This document shows, piece by piece, positions 29,222 to 42,830 of a stretch of 64,000 nucleotides of DNA. This DNA is from Datnioides undecimradiatus (lineage: Eukaryota > Chordata > Actinopteri > Lobotiformes > Datnioididae). A program made the translations under genes and the position numbers. The stretch covers positions 8,535,001 to 8,599,000 of the forward strand of contig WARS01000010.1 of assembly GCA_008933995.1 (NCBI GenBank), in the 5' to 3' direction. How positions within the stretch are numbered: position 1 is the stretch's first letter; each line of letters begins with the position of its first letter. Below the pieces are notes generated by a model. It saw only the letters and a list, made by a program, of their open reading frames with translations. It made no database searches and was not told where the DNA came from.

Positions 29222-29270
<49 letters not shown>
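29222..29270. repeat. (TG)n(TA)n microsatellite
   Basis: About twenty uninterrupted TG units followed by four TA units. Confidence 0.97.
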
Positions 29271-29818
29271 TATATCCCCATTAAAATAGGTAATTGAGCT
29301 TCACTATTGGACTGTTGACATGTTCCTTCATTGTAATGAATATGGGAACTTTCTTCTTCTTGTGTTGTATTCTCCCTTGACAAATATATGTTAATCCACA
29401 ACCAAAGTAATGTGTATTCTCCTGTTTCAAACAGTCAGTCAGTGAGAACAATAAAGATTATAAACTATAAAATCGCATTGTTGGAAAAATAACACCACCC
29501 AGGTTTGCTGAGTGACATGACTGCAGTATTCAGTTGCTATAGCACAATAGCAGAGAGCCTGCTGCAACACTCGGCTTACTTCATGCTAACTTAACACTCT
29601 GTCAACAGAAAATCAAGCAAGACAGCAGCAGCCATACTGTTTGACTGACAACGTGTCTCAGAGCTACAGCACACAGACACAGTTGCAACACGTTACCGGT
29701 TGAAATATATTGACGCAACTGAGTAGGTGCCTTATATTACAGAAAAAAACTGCTTCCCGAAATGGATAGGTCACATTTTCTAAATTAACATTTAATTTTA
29801 TCACACATACAGATGTTT

Positions 29819-30030
29819 TCAAACCTCCGTGCTTGGTGACAGATGAGATGTCAGACCATCAGGAGGACAGTGGGAACAGCTGATCCCTGCTGAACCAGCT
29901 CCGAGCTGACCCAGATGAGGACGCTCCACTGTAATCAGGCCCCGGAGGTAATCGAGGCAGGACATTATCTGCTTCGCTGCTTCTCTGGAGCATCTGGACG
30001 TCTGTGCCACCTGCTCAGGAAGGCCTCACA
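29819..30030. other. GC-richer unique block
   Basis: Complex sequence with CCCCGGAGGTAATCGAGG near 29940 and no repeats. It stands out from the AT-rich flanks and might be a conserved element. Reading frames on both strands overlap it without motifs. Confidence 0.25.
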
Positions 30031-30717
30031 CCTCTCCTCTGCCTCTTTTTTCACATTGTTTGTTTTCCCTCCCACCCTGATTTGCTAAACATTGCATTTA
30101 GCTGTGTCACATGTGTTCCTGAGAATCGTGGATCAGTTTTGTTGGCCTTTTTTTCCATACATCTTTTCATTCATCCAACAAACCAAAGGCCATTCCTGGA
30201 TTACAAAACCTTTTTTTAAAAAAGATCACTTTGCCTTGACATTGTTAAGGTGATTCATCATTGTCGATGCAGATTCAGTGATTTATGAAAGACTGTTGTG
30301 GGAGTGCATGCAAAATATTACAAGCAAGTTTGTTTACCTTCAATGATGTTTTCTCTCACTGGCTTATAAGAATATTTTTATATTTATATTTTATATTTAT
30401 TCAAGATGTTAAAAGACTATAGCGTGGAAAGAGTTATATTGTGTGTAAGGACAAAAATGAAAGATCTTCAAACACTACAGTGCATGTTAAGAATGTCATT
30501 TAATATATGACACATTGCAGACTATGAGAATATCTGTTCTTGACAGTTTTAATTGACAATTTAATTGAATTGTTTTGGGATGTCACATCAGTTGAATATA
30601 ACTATTCATCATTTAACTTCTCTTCAGAGCTTTTCTGCTTAAACCTATACTTATACTTACTTACTAACATCTAATTTAGCAAGTCAGTCCTTAGAGGCAG
30701 GGGTGCTGACAGCCAGG

Positions 30718-31017
30718 TTAACCCTTTCACGCCTAGTGGTCACTAAAGTGGGCAGCTATTCAAAAGCCATTTTCTTGTATATGCATGGGTTGAACGGTGT
30801 TACCATATGTCAAAATATGTTCACATTACTGTAAATGCTTATTTCTTTAGTTAAAAAACGCAAAATGTACGCTGCCCACCTGAGTTGACATGTGGAAAAG
30901 TCCTTGAAAAAAGATTAAGACATATTTTTCCCCAATTTTTGTCATGCCCTAAGAAAAACTATAAAGATTTCAAAAATCCTGGCTGAAATTTTCATAATTC
31001 ACGCAGGAAAGGGTTAA
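30718..31017. mobile_element. TTAA-flanked MITE, piggyBac type
   Basis: TTAA occurs at both 30718-30721 and 31014-31017. The enclosed 292-bp body (30722-31013) begins CCCTTTCACGC and ends GCAGGAAAGGG, whose complement is CCCTTTCCTGC, giving short imperfect terminal inverted repeats. TTAA target duplication with C-rich termini is the hallmark of piggyBac elements. The body has no coding potential, so it is non-autonomous. I also recall this sequence as a repeated element in fish. Confidence 0.75.
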
Positions 31018-31237
31018 AGGCTACTGTTAATTAGCATCATTTGTCATGACAGAGCGCTAATCAGTGTTTTTTTCTAAATCAGTCCTTGTTTGTTTGATGC
31101 TAATTTTAGCACACGATAACTAATCTGCTTTTCCAGCGACGACTTTCTGCAATTACTTCCAGTCACCTTATAATGTTTGCAAAGTCCAGGCTGCCAAAAA
31201 AATAAATAAAAAAGCTGCAGAAAAAAAAGAGCGCTGG

Positions 31238-31425
31238 TAGCTGTGCCATGTTCACCATCTTAGTTTAGTGTGTTAGTATGCTAACTTTTACTATTATGCT
31301 AACATTTATCACTATTGGATTTAAACACCAGGTAGAATGGATTGTCAGTATTGTACAGAAAATCCTGACAATCCCTGGTCATAAACCAAAGTATAGAAAA
31401 AGGAAAAAGTTGAATTGGTGAAAAA
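31238..31425 (+). repeat. Dispersed repeat family B, fragment 4
   Basis: GCCATGTTCACCATCTTAGT followed by GTGTGTTAGTATGCTAAC and, further on, CTGGTCATAAACCAAAGTAT is the inverse complement of segments in the 20706 and 40515 copies. The intervening sequence is partly lost. Confidence 0.6.
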
Positions 31426-31439
31426 AAAGAAAGATCAAG

Positions 31440-31650
31440 CACAAAGATGAACTGACGAGAAGCAACGGGAATCACACACAATCTACGCCCAACGGGGAGG
31501 CAATTCTAAATACTAATGATCCAATTAAACAGACAGGAAAAGGACAGGAGGCAGTAAACACAGACGCAAGAGGAGAGACTCTACAGAATTAAACAGAAAA
31601 TAACTACAAACAATATATCAGAAACTCAAAACCATGACACATAAATATGC
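31440..31650. repeat. Degenerate retroelement/LTR-like fragment
   Basis: Purine-rich sequence with AAACAGACAGGAAAAGGACA, CAGAAAATAACTAC and an end CTCAAAACCATGACACA. It is similar in texture and word order to 22730-23045. The ACCATGACA end recalls LTR termini (TG...CA). No partner repeat located. Confidence 0.35.
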
Positions 31651-33492
31651 TGTGGTTGAGATATCTCAGTCCGGAGCAGAAGTGGTGTGCCGACTTACCA
31701 GGACCGCCAAATAGACAAAAAAATGAATGTTCTACTCTAAACCAACATTCAGCTCCAGTTTTTAGTCTTTCTACCCTGTCAGTTGAAAAATACGAGGACG
31801 CAGAATATGTACTGACTTATGAAAAATGCTCGATTTCAGAGAAAGCCAAGGAAACACATGTAGCTGTGGTGTCACTACTGCTTCTGCCGCGCACACCATG
31901 TGCACTTGCAGCCTGTCGGCCTCATCAAGTGGCAGACACGACGTCAGCATGCGCACAGACAAGGAGCAGTCACTGTCAGGCCCGAAATCTGTCAAAACAA
32001 CAACCATCTTCAAAACAAGTCAGTCATACTTACGGATAACTTCGGAGAGAATAAACAGCCCTGATTGTTATTTCCTGAAATATTTATAGCCGCTGCAGCT
32101 CGAGCAGCGAGCTCTGCAGCGCCTCCTGACAGATCCTTACTATTTCCACGTCTGTCAACACTACAGAGTGTGAAAGAGACTGCTGCTGTCATCTGCATCA
32201 ATGCCAGCCTGCTCTCCCGTGAGACCCAATGCGAGCCTTTCACGCTAATAAAGATTTTCCGAGGGCAAATATGATAAACTGAGGAGTGCAGGTACAGTAC
32301 TCGGGAAACGCTTGTGTGCTCACTCATCACCCACCCCCCACCCCCTCCCAGAATGACATTCAGACTGATCTTGCAGGGGATGCTGCTGTAATACACTGTG
32401 AAATTGATTCCATGAAGTGAATCATGATTTAATCTTGTCTACCAAAACAAGGTGGCTTGTCCCACGGATAAAACATCCAGACAGATACACGCCACAAAGT
32501 GTGCCATCCCATTGCTGCAGCTCTTACAAAGCTCTTTAAAAGCTATCACACAAACCCGTTTGAAAAGAAGTCACATGCAATCATTTTAAATTACAGGCGT
32601 TTGGCTGGGTTATTTCTCCTATTCAGATCTGTAATGGCATCATTATTATTAAAGCCTCTTCTGAAAGTGAAATGAATAGTTATTTTTTGTTCCTGTTCGT
32701 GTGAACGACGCACAAACACAAACTTCCAAATAAAAGTTAAAAACATGTGCCTCTTGTAGGAGCTGGTCGTAATCACAACATGCTGTTCATTTTTTGAATA
32801 GCAATCTGAATCACAGAGTGACTACAGCTCGCATCATGAATGTGTAATCAAATCGGTCAGTGACATGCCCGCAGAGGATTTTTCTCCCACTGAGCTGTGA
32901 TCACACAAGTGACTCACTCATAGCCATCAAACACACTCAAAGATGTGGAAGAAATAAGACCATTCTGAGCCGGTTTGAGGAGAATTTGAGGGTCCAAATA
33001 TAGCGATATACAATCTGTTGAGTGGTTTTGATAGTTTGAGGAACTTCATATCAATTCGGGGGAAAACATTCATCACTATTACATGAGACCTGGCTGACCC
33101 AGCTGTCAGGAGGCGATGACGTTTGACTGATGTCTGCTCGCTGTGGGCTCTGCTTCCTGTGTCTACCCAGTTGTTTCGAGGCCTCATAGTTTTTCATTTG
33201 TCATGTTGGTGTCGGTGGTGGGTTTGAGCTCAGGTCAGTCGAGGTGACCACAATTTTACCCGCTGCCAACTTAATTCGAAGAAGTTAATGGAGACTTCTT
33301 TTGTTGTTATTTTTTGGTTTTACAGCCTGGGCGTCAACATAGCTTGTCGCCGTCATTCACTTGTGACACAATGACATCTTAATGTCATGACACTGCTACC
33401 GAGAGAGTTCGACTGGGAACATAAATAGAGACCCTCCTCATGTCCGAGACCCACGCTGAGTCCTGCAGAGTCAGCCTATAAAGGCTTGGGTG
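31651..33492. other. Unique noncoding sequence, one GC-rich block
   Basis: No gene recognised. The part at 32045-32290 is GC-richer and complex, with an imperfect palindrome around 32092-32120 (GCTGCAGCTCG opposite CGAGCTCTGCAGC). A C-rich tract lies at 32326-32350. Open frames of 80-130 codons occur on both strands at 31647-32396, but they overlap and show no domain. Confidence 0.35.
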
Positions 33493-33872
33493 CAGTGGTG
33501 CCCCCAGATATGTTTCATTTGCCCAATGGGGCCACTGACAGCCAGAACAGGATTACAGGAATTCTACTGTGCAGCTATAGCTCACAGACTAGTTGAATCT
33601 GATTAGTCAATATGAGACTGTGCTCACATATTTACAGTTAAGGCAGCTACTTATGTGCATAGAATTGAATTTAACGTGTTGGGTTTTGTTTTGACGTTAT
33701 GTTATGTGTCTGTATGTGTAATTTAATTTATTGTATTTCAAATTAAAGCCAGTAGTTTATGCTTTTAAGGAAAAGAGACATAGCCCACAGATGTAATGTA
33801 CACATTGTAATGTATTAGGTCTGGGTGGGCCCCTCTCAGCCACCTTGTTTGATTGGGGTTATTGCAACACTG
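33493..33872. mobile_element. Possible degenerate hAT-type element
   Basis: The segment starts CAGTGGTGCCCCCAGATAT, and the far end ...GCAACACTG reads CAGTGTTGC on the other strand, giving hAT-like termini of the form CAGTG(G/T)TGC. A GGGTGGGCCCC stretch near 33818 fits the same impression. The 8-bp flanks (33485-33492 and 33873-33880) do not match, so no target duplication supports it. Confidence 0.25.
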
Positions 33873-36800
33873 GTTTAGCTGCAGGTCTGCCTGAGAGGAT
33901 CAAAGCAGACTGGTTATCAGCTCTGGTCATGTGTTGTGTTATAATCGTCACAGCACAAAAGAAGTGTTATTTGAGGTGAGATGGAGGATGTGAACTAGGG
34001 AAAACATTTATTTCACTTCCCTCCTGTGGATGTTTAGCAGCAGCAATAATGGACATCAGTTAACAGTACTGGAGTTACAGGTTCTGTTTGGGTTTCACTC
34101 GAGTCAAATCATTCTCAAGTTTATTCCGATCATGTCTGATTGTCCTCAGGTCTCTTTTACATGGGATCAATGCATGTAGCATGAACATGAGCCGTCAAAT
34201 GATCAGATGTGTAGTAAACAAACCTCCATTTTTACACCTAAAGCAAACCTCACGACGCAACCTGCACACTGGGGCACTGCAGAGTGACTTCCTGCTTCAT
34301 CTTATAGCATGGCTGCCATGGTTTGCAAAATGTTGCAAAACAATAAACAAGCTCTGGCTGGCATTTCTTATATGCACTGGAAAACCTTGAAATCAGAAGC
34401 AGAACCATTAAGTCAAGCATGTGTGCAGGTACAAGACTCGACTCCAAGAACAGGAAGAAACAAGTACAACAAACCTGAATGAAGATATATAAACATGAAA
34501 CCATTATATTATATTAGCATACAGGTGAATGAAAAATTTACATCATACAGTGTCAAATTTGATGTAATTAGTGTAAATGAATAAAAAGTGAATGATTGAT
34601 TTACATCAAGTGTGTGGTTAGGTATATTCCACAGTTTACATATTAAAGCCAAATTTATATTTTAAACTTTTAATCTATAATTTATAATTTGTGGTAAGTG
34701 GGTGTTTCCGGATTATCGACTCTGTATAAGTGATTATTGACTGATGAAGAGGAGGAGCAGGGAGGGAAGTGAGTTGTGTCTTCTTTTGTTTTCACTCTAC
34801 TGTTATTTGCTCTTTGCTCAGGAATAACAGTATGTTATACTAACTGATTACTGTCCCGGTTTCTTTTAATGAATAATATTTCTGATTCGTGCCGGCAAAC
34901 ATTGTTGATGTTGTTTGTTTTTGCTGTGATTTACACACACAAAAAAAATCATTACAGAAAAGGGTCAGGTTGTAGACAGAGGCCCAGTATTTCTAAATTA
35001 TATTAAAATTAATATTTGTATACTGTAAATATTTAATCAAAATCTGGTGACATGATCTTGTAGGCGTGTTTTGAGACATTTTATACTGTATTACGACAGT
35101 TCTGTAAACATGGTTGTGGTTGTCACTCTTAGTTAATTTGTAACATGACATTGTTTTTGATGCATATCTGCTGTAGGAGCTCTGTCTCTGACTGACAAAC
35201 TGAAATCTTTGTCATCCTTCATCTGGGATGGCCCAAAAGTGCACAGTTCTAGGGGTGTGCGCGTGTTTTATGCCAGATAATTTAACCCAGGGGTGGACTA
35301 GTCAGTTTTTGCCTTGTACTGATGCCGCCAGATCTCACTAATTAATTCCAGATTGTTTATAACTCACAATATGATAACATAAAATGAGTTAGTTCCTCCT
35401 TTAATATTTATTAAAAGGAAGTAAAAACCAAACACCACGGTGATGTATTGGTGATGGATCTCTGACAACAATGGCTCATTTCGAGACAATATTAGACACT
35501 GAGACATTGGTTTCACATAATTGGCAGTAAAAAGCCCTCCAGACAGGTCCTATTCTTCAGATATGGGTTTAATTGTCCAGAATATGATTGCTAAGTGAGA
35601 GATCCCCTCACTTATCAAATTAATGGCTTTGAAAAGTGGGACAGTGGAGTACTTAGTGCTTATTAAAGTGGAATGGGTCATGCCAAAGGTAAGCTGTTTA
35701 TCTCTTGGAGGAGAGCATGGAGCAGAGGAGGAACGCCTCATGGAGAGAATGAAAGAAATAAAAAGAGTTTGTCCTCCGCAATCCAACCTCTCATTAAGAT
35801 ATGATTGGAGAGCCGGAGAGTGCCATTATAATACAAAATAGGAGTTTGATGACAAAATAATTTGAAATATCTATGTGTGGAGGAGAAACAGAAGCACTGC
35901 CAGTGATAAACACAGACACACATAGATATGCATGTAATTGGATAGACCCACACCTTTTTCTTGCATAAACGAGAAATACCTCCTCATGTTTTATTCATGA
36001 GAGTAAAGGTAGTGTATGGCCACCCATGAGCTATCGCATTTCTCAGTGTTCATTTATAGCTCTCCTTCGTGAGCCTGGCTGGGCCCAGATAACAGTGAAA
36101 CCCCCTGGAGGGCAGACACAACACCCCAAAGAGTAATACCGGCCATCATAACACCCAGCAAGAAACATGGTAATGCAGGTAAACTCAAAAAGTCTTATCA
36201 AAATGCCATACACCTTTCAACACGGTGAGTGAGCGGTGTGGACTGGCTGCCAGCTGGCCTGATAACACCTCAGACATCTCAGGTTTAAGTGTGCCAGTTT
36301 GAGCAAAAAAAAAAAAAAGGAATATATTTGTGCCTTTTGTGCATTGATTTTCAACAAAAAAAAAATCTATCATGACAGGAACCTGACTTGTTATTTTGAA
36401 AAATGTCCCCCAATTGGCTCAGGGTCTTGTAGTTTAAATGACTGGTTGGACCCCAGGATGCATGAAGCTTTTTTTTTTTTTTTAAGGAGGTAAGAACCAT
36501 ACTCTAAAAACTCAATAATTCCTCCTACTTTACATTGGCAATTTGCTAAATTAAAATGGTTTTAAACAGCACCACATAGAATGATCATTTTGACTGAACA
36601 TAGTCTAATGTATCCATCTTTAGACCAGTAATTGCCAATAGATTGTCAAAATCTTCTTCATTTCGATTTCTGAGATAACCAACTATTCTGTATCTTGGCA
36701 AATGTACAAAGTTGTAAAAAAATAAGTTGAGGTCCACTTTTTAAGAGCTGAGCACACAGAAGCAGTAGAAAACTGATCAAATGACTCTGAAATATAAAAT

Positions 36801-37936
36801 GGTTCTCACAGTGACAACTCTTTTTAGCTCTGTTTTGGTCTCCACCAGCTCCTGAGGGAAAGCAAATGTACAAACATTGTAGACTTAAATTCATCAGATG
36901 GCTAGAACAGTGACCCAAAATGAATGCTAAAAATATTACTTTTATTCTTAATGTGTAAATACTCAGTGTTTGGCTAACAAGTTAACCATTGTGAACTTTA
37001 AAGGAGACACACAAAAATCTGTGAATTCTACTAAAATGTTCTAATGTAAAGAATGAATTGATGTAATCTCTGTCTATCAAACTGGACAAATAGGAATTGT
37101 ACATGCTGGTTCAAATTAGCATCGCAATGCTACATAGAATTCAGTAAAACAATAGCGTGCCACCGTGTGCTTAAAATCTAAAAAAAGCGGGGGCAACACT
37201 ATTATGAAGAGTTAATAGAATTGCCTCATGAGAGGGGCACTTGATTTAACAGAGGGTCTTTTGTACCAATCAGAGGGGCACTAATGGTGACCAGGTGGGC
37301 ATTAGGGCTGCCCACATGCCTCTGTGGTGTGACATCAGGGTGAGAATGAAGTTTAGAAAAATGGGACACTTTAGCACTCAGAGCAGTGAGGGCACAGACG
37401 GTCAGGTTTGTGCTTGACGGTGCGATTTCCATATTTTCACACTCATAGACCTTTTTAGACCCCTGAAGGTAATCACAGATCAAAACACTCTGGCGTTAGC
37501 GCAGTCGACACTTCCTGTTTGACCAGCTTACTGAGGGGATGACTTCTATTTGACCTTGAGAACCAACTTGCAAATATGTTCAAATAATATTCCTTGTTTG
37601 CATTCTCTCACCCTTGCGCGCTCTGACAATGATTCAAGGCCGCCACTAATCTCTTTCTAATATTAGAAACCATATGTTAGGAGAGATAACTGTTTGACAG
37701 CGTGGCCATTTGGAATCTGTAATGCTCAGGGCAAATTTTGCCCAGTGGGTTGTCCCACAGTCATCCATCTTTGAGGAATTCTGCCTCTGAAGTTGTTGCA
37801 GACCACTCAGTGTCACAGCTTTAATGGATACAAGGATTTGGTTTCCTCTCACCCAGTCTGATTTGGGTGCAAAGCATCAACACTGAGGCAGGGAGTGTAA
37901 ACCAGACAGCGAGAGTCTTCTTCTCCATGTAGTGAT
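33873..37936. other. No gene recognised
   Basis: Mostly AT-rich noncoding sequence. Homopolymers lie at 36305-36318 (A) and 36469-36483 (T). The segment at about 35500-35850 is complex with paired overlapping frames on both strands and may be a conserved block. No identifiable transposon. Confidence 0.4.
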
Positions 37937-37987
37937 GGGGGGGGGGGGGGGGGTAGAGTAAGTAGAGTAAAGTAGAGTAAAGTAGAT
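37937..37987 (+). repeat. Poly(G) run plus 10-bp minisatellite
   Basis: Seventeen consecutive G residues (37937-37953) run directly into about three and a half copies of a TAGAGTAAAG-like unit up to 37987. The G run is long enough to form a G-quadruplex-type structure and to cause sequencing slippage. Confidence 0.9.
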
Positions 37988-37999
37988 GCCACTCACCAT

Positions 38000-40514
38000 A
38001 GGTCACATTAATATTATCTGCATTTGAATTCAAAGTGTTCCTTCCACTACTTTGTGAAAAAAGTAACCCTGTGTATGTGGACCTAACATTCGAGTACTTT
38101 CAGTGAGCAAACAAGCCCTCAGCATTTATTTTTTAAATTAATAGTAAATGAATAAATAAATTGTTAAGAGGAATTTTGGTTATTTACCTGAAATAATGCT
38201 AAATATTTTTCTCTAAAGACAATATCTATTCTTAATCTAGTGGTTTTGCTGCTGTTGATGACAAATGGGCACGTTTAAAAGACATATTTTTAACTGTTTG
38301 AGGTGGTGCACACTCAAAAGGTGGAGCAGGTTAATTAGAGGGCATTTAAGTTCAAATTATGCTCAATAAACAGGCTTCAGTTCAGCAACATGAATGCAGT
38401 CCCTAAAGGCAGACTGACCTTTTAGGACTAAGGCAGTAAGCAGGTCAATAGCACAAGTAACAGGTCGGCAAGAACAGGCAGGAATGTCTATGGCACGTGG
38501 CTTAGAAGAAGTAAAACTAAAGATGGCGGCAGGACAGACGTTACTATTTTCAGCTGCTAATATGCTTCATGCCTTTTGAATACAGGTATGTTTAAAAAAA
38601 AGATTTAGTTATATTCAGTATCAGTATTTTAATGCTCTCTAAATATGCAGGGCCTGAGTTAGTGTGGTTAGACGCAGGACAGTGAATGATGTGGCAATAA
38701 GGAGCATAAGCGCCTCATTGTCTCCAAATTTGCCTGAAAGCTTTTAATCCATGATGGTTTCGCTTCAGCGGCATCACTCTGTGTGGATATGAGCTTGCAG
38801 GCCACAGATATGACGAAGATAAAAGGCCGAGGTGACGCGATTATCGAAGCAGCAGCTCACAGGTTAAAAAAAATCTATTATCTGAGTGAACAGGGAAATG
38901 AACCCAGCAGTATCTCCCTTTTTTATGTCTTTTTCTTCCAGGTGCACATAAGGACATCTGGTTCATTAGTTGTCCCTCTTTGGTCCTCACTTTGTCAAGC
39001 CGACAGTACAGGAACTGAGTGAGTCAGCTGCATATTGGAAAGACGAGACAAGACATCATTGTGTTACGTTTCTTAGATTCACTTTCACCATTAAATTTCT
39101 AACGAATAGGTTAAAAGAAGCTCACGGTTTACTTTTACAGCAAAGCATTTTTGGAAAATCATCAGTCTGGATTTGATACTTTTTATGTGGATTGTGTCTG
39201 GCATCCAGCTCTCAGTGTGTGAGGGGAGAAGAGGGGAAAAGGACAGGGGGGGAAGACTTGTATTCATAGTATAAGGGAGGAGGGAACACTGTCACACTAA
39301 GATAACAAAGGCAAAAAACAGATCTGACATGCGGGTTTGCTTCAGGGTGTCTTAAGATGTCCCAGATGCTGCATCGATTGTCTTCTATTATGTTACAGCA
39401 CAGTGGATAAAATGACCGACTGCTGTTTCGTGTGCTCATTTTCTCATGTCTATTGCATTTTGGCTATTATAGGGACAACATTGGGTAGTCTTATAATGAC
39501 CAATAAGCTCTTGTTACTGGAAATGACATGTTACATGAAAAGAGAAACCTTCCATGTTTTGAAGATTTTCAGATCATCCTCATGCAATTTGATTTGGGAG
39601 ACAACGTGCTTTGTGTTGTACCAAGAAAACACCAACAATACTGGCTTAAGAGTGCACACAACCTAATTTCTGTAGACCATTAAAATAATATCACTCATGT
39701 CTCCTACAGAGATCTCAATAGACGTCAATACAAAAGAGGTTTTACTCTGAAGTGAATGGAAATGATTTATTGAAGGCAAGTTGTGAGAGTTGCCATACGG
39801 TACCTCAAATAGAAATGTGCTATTTATTTAAGTTTGAATAGCATGGAGATCAAAAATCAATCAGTCAAAATGTCACATAATGCCTCAACCATCTGCCTGC
39901 GCTTGCTGCCTTCTGGCTGTAAAACACATTAGCTGTGGAGCAAAACTTTGAATCAGAGAACTTTGAGGAATGTAAGGACGTATTTACTCAAGGGAAATGA
40001 GTAAAACTGTATCTGCTATGACACGTTAATATTTAGCTCAGCTCCAGAAGAAGTCCACTCACCAACTTGGAGAATAATCCCCTGGCAAAGGTCACCTCCA
40101 CCACATTTTTAATCACAGGTGAGTTCCCCATATTTTTATTTCAGTGCAGCCCTATTTCCTACTGCCATCATGCACCAGTTTAAGAAGCAATAAACCGCAT
40201 TGCAGCTAACATGAATTTAATGTTGTCATATGGCTCACTGCCAGCATTAAATGACACTTCCACACTTTCAGATCTCAACAGCTGGTCCCCACTGTTTGGA
40301 TTTTTTTTTGCCTTTATCTGAACATTTACTCTTAACAGGGACAAGAAAGGGAAGGCGGGGTGAACAGATTCAAATCTCAGCTGTGTGTCGACTATTTCAG
40401 GAGGCAGAATGTTGATGCAAAACCCTGGATTACATTCAGTGACAACAGCTCTAAAGATTGCAATGATGACGGTTGACCACTCTGGTCCAAATATCTCCAG
40501 ATTATTTGAGTAGA
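38000..40514. other. No gene recognised
   Basis: Noncoding. The block at about 38750-39030 is complex and GC-richer, with a strong pyrimidine tract before CAG at about 38940. A G-rich patch lies near 39230-39260. Frames of 109 codons or fewer show no domain. Confidence 0.4.
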
Positions 40515-40950
40515 TTCTGATTTTTTAACAGATATTCAAGCCTCCTTGTACAGGTATTCATGGTGGATGAAGATGTTTCAGTTTCCTGAATTGTTTCCCC
40601 TGACCAAAATGTCTCAACAACTATTGGATGGATTGCTGTGACAATTGGTTAAGGCCTTCGTGTTCCCCAAAGGATGAACTTACTTTTTATCCTGTGCCAT
40701 CATCAGGTCAAAATTTAAGTTCTTGAGTATTTTCATTTATGACCAATTCCACGAGCTTCATTTGTACTTTGTGTTGTGTCCTAATTACCAAATGTTAGCA
40801 TGCTAAAAAGCTAACTTAATTTGGTGCACATAGTTAACATACCTGCTAAACATCAGCATATTAGCGTTGATGATGTTAGCATAATATCAGCAGTCTGCTT
40901 AAAGCAATTATGTGCATATGCACAGCCTCACAGAGCTGTGCATGGACATT
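40515..40950 (-). repeat. Dispersed repeat family B, fragment 5 (longest)
   Basis: In order: AATGTCTCAACAACTATTGG, TTCCCCAAAGGATGAACTTA, GCCATCATCAGGTCAAAATT, ATTTATGACCAATT, CAAATGTTAGCATGCTAA, CTGCTAAACATCAGCATATT and CAGCCTCACAGAGCTG. It links segments seen separately in the other five fragments and therefore defines the family's internal order. The open frames at 40821-41162 arise from it. Confidence 0.75.
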
Positions 40951-41199
40951 TAGCAGTAGATATGATTTTTGCTCTGAGTATGTTACAGCTAATCTGCAAT
41001 GCATGCATTCTTTCTTATCCTGGTGACAGATATCGATTATATGTTTATACCAGGTGGATAAACTGTGTTTCTTATCCACTTGCAGCTTCTGCTTCAAGCC
41101 ACATGCATGCCACTGCACAGAGCATTAAAACAAATTTAGATTTTGTTTATCTATTCTTGTAATAACTGATGTGTAAAAAAAATGTTTACTTAGCTAAAT

Positions 41200-41560
41200 T
41201 TCCACACCACTTCATATGAAAAAAAGCTTGGTCTGGGAAAGCACCAGACAGGCCCTGAGGGCAGTTAGCCAGGGGCAAATGAGGGTGTGTCTGAATGTCT
41301 ACAGTTCCAATTGAGCTGGCATCGCTTTCCGATCGAAAGATGTTCAAGACAGCCCTTTTTGTGGCAGCTTCCAAATATCCATGAGGCAGCAGAGCTGTCC
41401 GTCAAATTTAAACTGGAGAGAGAAATCAAAGTCAAGCTTTGGCCCCAGCTTGTCCCTCATTAGGTTGAATAGCCTCATGTGCTGACAGAGATCGTGCTGT
41501 CAGCATGGTATTCTTGGCTTCTGTAGTTCTTCCACGATGTGCATTTGGAACATGAATATT
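41200..41560. promoter_or_regulatory. Candidate conserved noncoding block
   Basis: Complex, repeat-free, moderately GC-rich sequence such as GCACCAGACAGGCCCTGAGG and TTCCAATTGAGCTGGCATCG. It stands between a transposon fragment and AT-rich DNA. Enhancer-like by appearance only. Confidence 0.28.
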
Positions 41561-42830
41561 GGGGATATGCTTGTAATCTGAAAAAAGAAAATAAGCATGA
41601 AGAAATGATTCATTTTAATTACATTTCTTGCTCAAAACTTTAGCTTTCATAAAATTACTAACACATACAACATGCCGAGAGCTAACAAGGGCAAGAGATG
41701 GATGATGTTAAATTTGTAGCTCGAATTTTTTGATCATGCCTGCTACAGCTGGAAAAATGTGATTATTGTTTCAGCTGTCAGGTGCAAGCACTGTTCTAGA
41801 ATATATATTACACTGGAAGATTGAGTGTTACAATATGTCTGCATTCCTGCCCCTCACTTTGGAAAGAAGATTAGTCTGCACTGACTGCAGTAGTCATGGA
41901 AAATAGGTGCAGCAGGATGGAGGAGCAGCTTTGATGATTGACAAAGTTCACAATAGCGTATGGTTATATAACCCTCAAACCATTCAAACTGTACTCTCAA
42001 CCTTAGTGTCCAAGGATCTTCAGCTGTTCTCACAAAGGCCTGAATATTTAATCCTTCAACGTCACTGGCCATTCAGAAGCAGTTTCATAACTCCATTGTG
42101 TGTTGCTTTCAAAGATCTTAAAGAAATCCATCACAACTGTCTCTGGAACATGTACAGCTCAGTAATAATATTTCAGAGGGGGCTAAGAATATGCTCACAG
42201 AACAATCTGTGCATGGAAAAGTTCTAGATATGCACCACCAATAGAGACCTGGGGAAAATGCTTAGTGGTGGACATTTTCATCCCACCTATAGCAGTAGTT
42301 TTCTGTGCACTGGATTTGGTTTTCATTCTTGCCATATAATCAGTGATTCTAAACCTGGGGGGTATTCCATCAAAAAAGTAAAAAGGCCCACTTTGAATTA
42401 ATTTCAACTTCCAAGGCTCAAGTTTCCCCAAAAACACAATTCAGCCAAGCTTTGTCGGTGTCAACTCAAACCAGGCTTTGAAATCTTGCACTGTTCCCAC
42501 ACTGAGCACATAAGCAGCTCAGAAAAGTGGATTGTTAAAATTAGAATAATATCAGATGTTTAAAATTATGTTTGAGGGTAACAAAATGAGGGTGACAAAA
42601 TTACCGTGCATTTACCTAATTAGTCTAATTTGGTGAGGTATGTGCAGCCTGTCCGACTTATCATAACCCTCGGTGTATATATATTCCAGTTACATTTCAA
42701 ACAGTCAGCCCAATAGCAATAAAAGAAAATGTCCTTACAAGTGAAATTGAAGTACAAACACCCTTTCCAGAGTGGTGAGCAGCAAATAATGATATTTCAG
42801 TTGTTAAACTGTAAATATGCATCATTTCAG

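Noticed and set aside
31647-32396. Cluster of 80-130-codon frames on both strands
   Set aside because: Mutually overlapping in conflicting phases, partly inside a retroelement-like fragment, without motifs.
40355-40400. AGATTCAAATCTCAGCTG, similar to a B box
   Set aside because: No A box upstream and no acceptor-stem pairing, so neither a tRNA nor a clear SINE.
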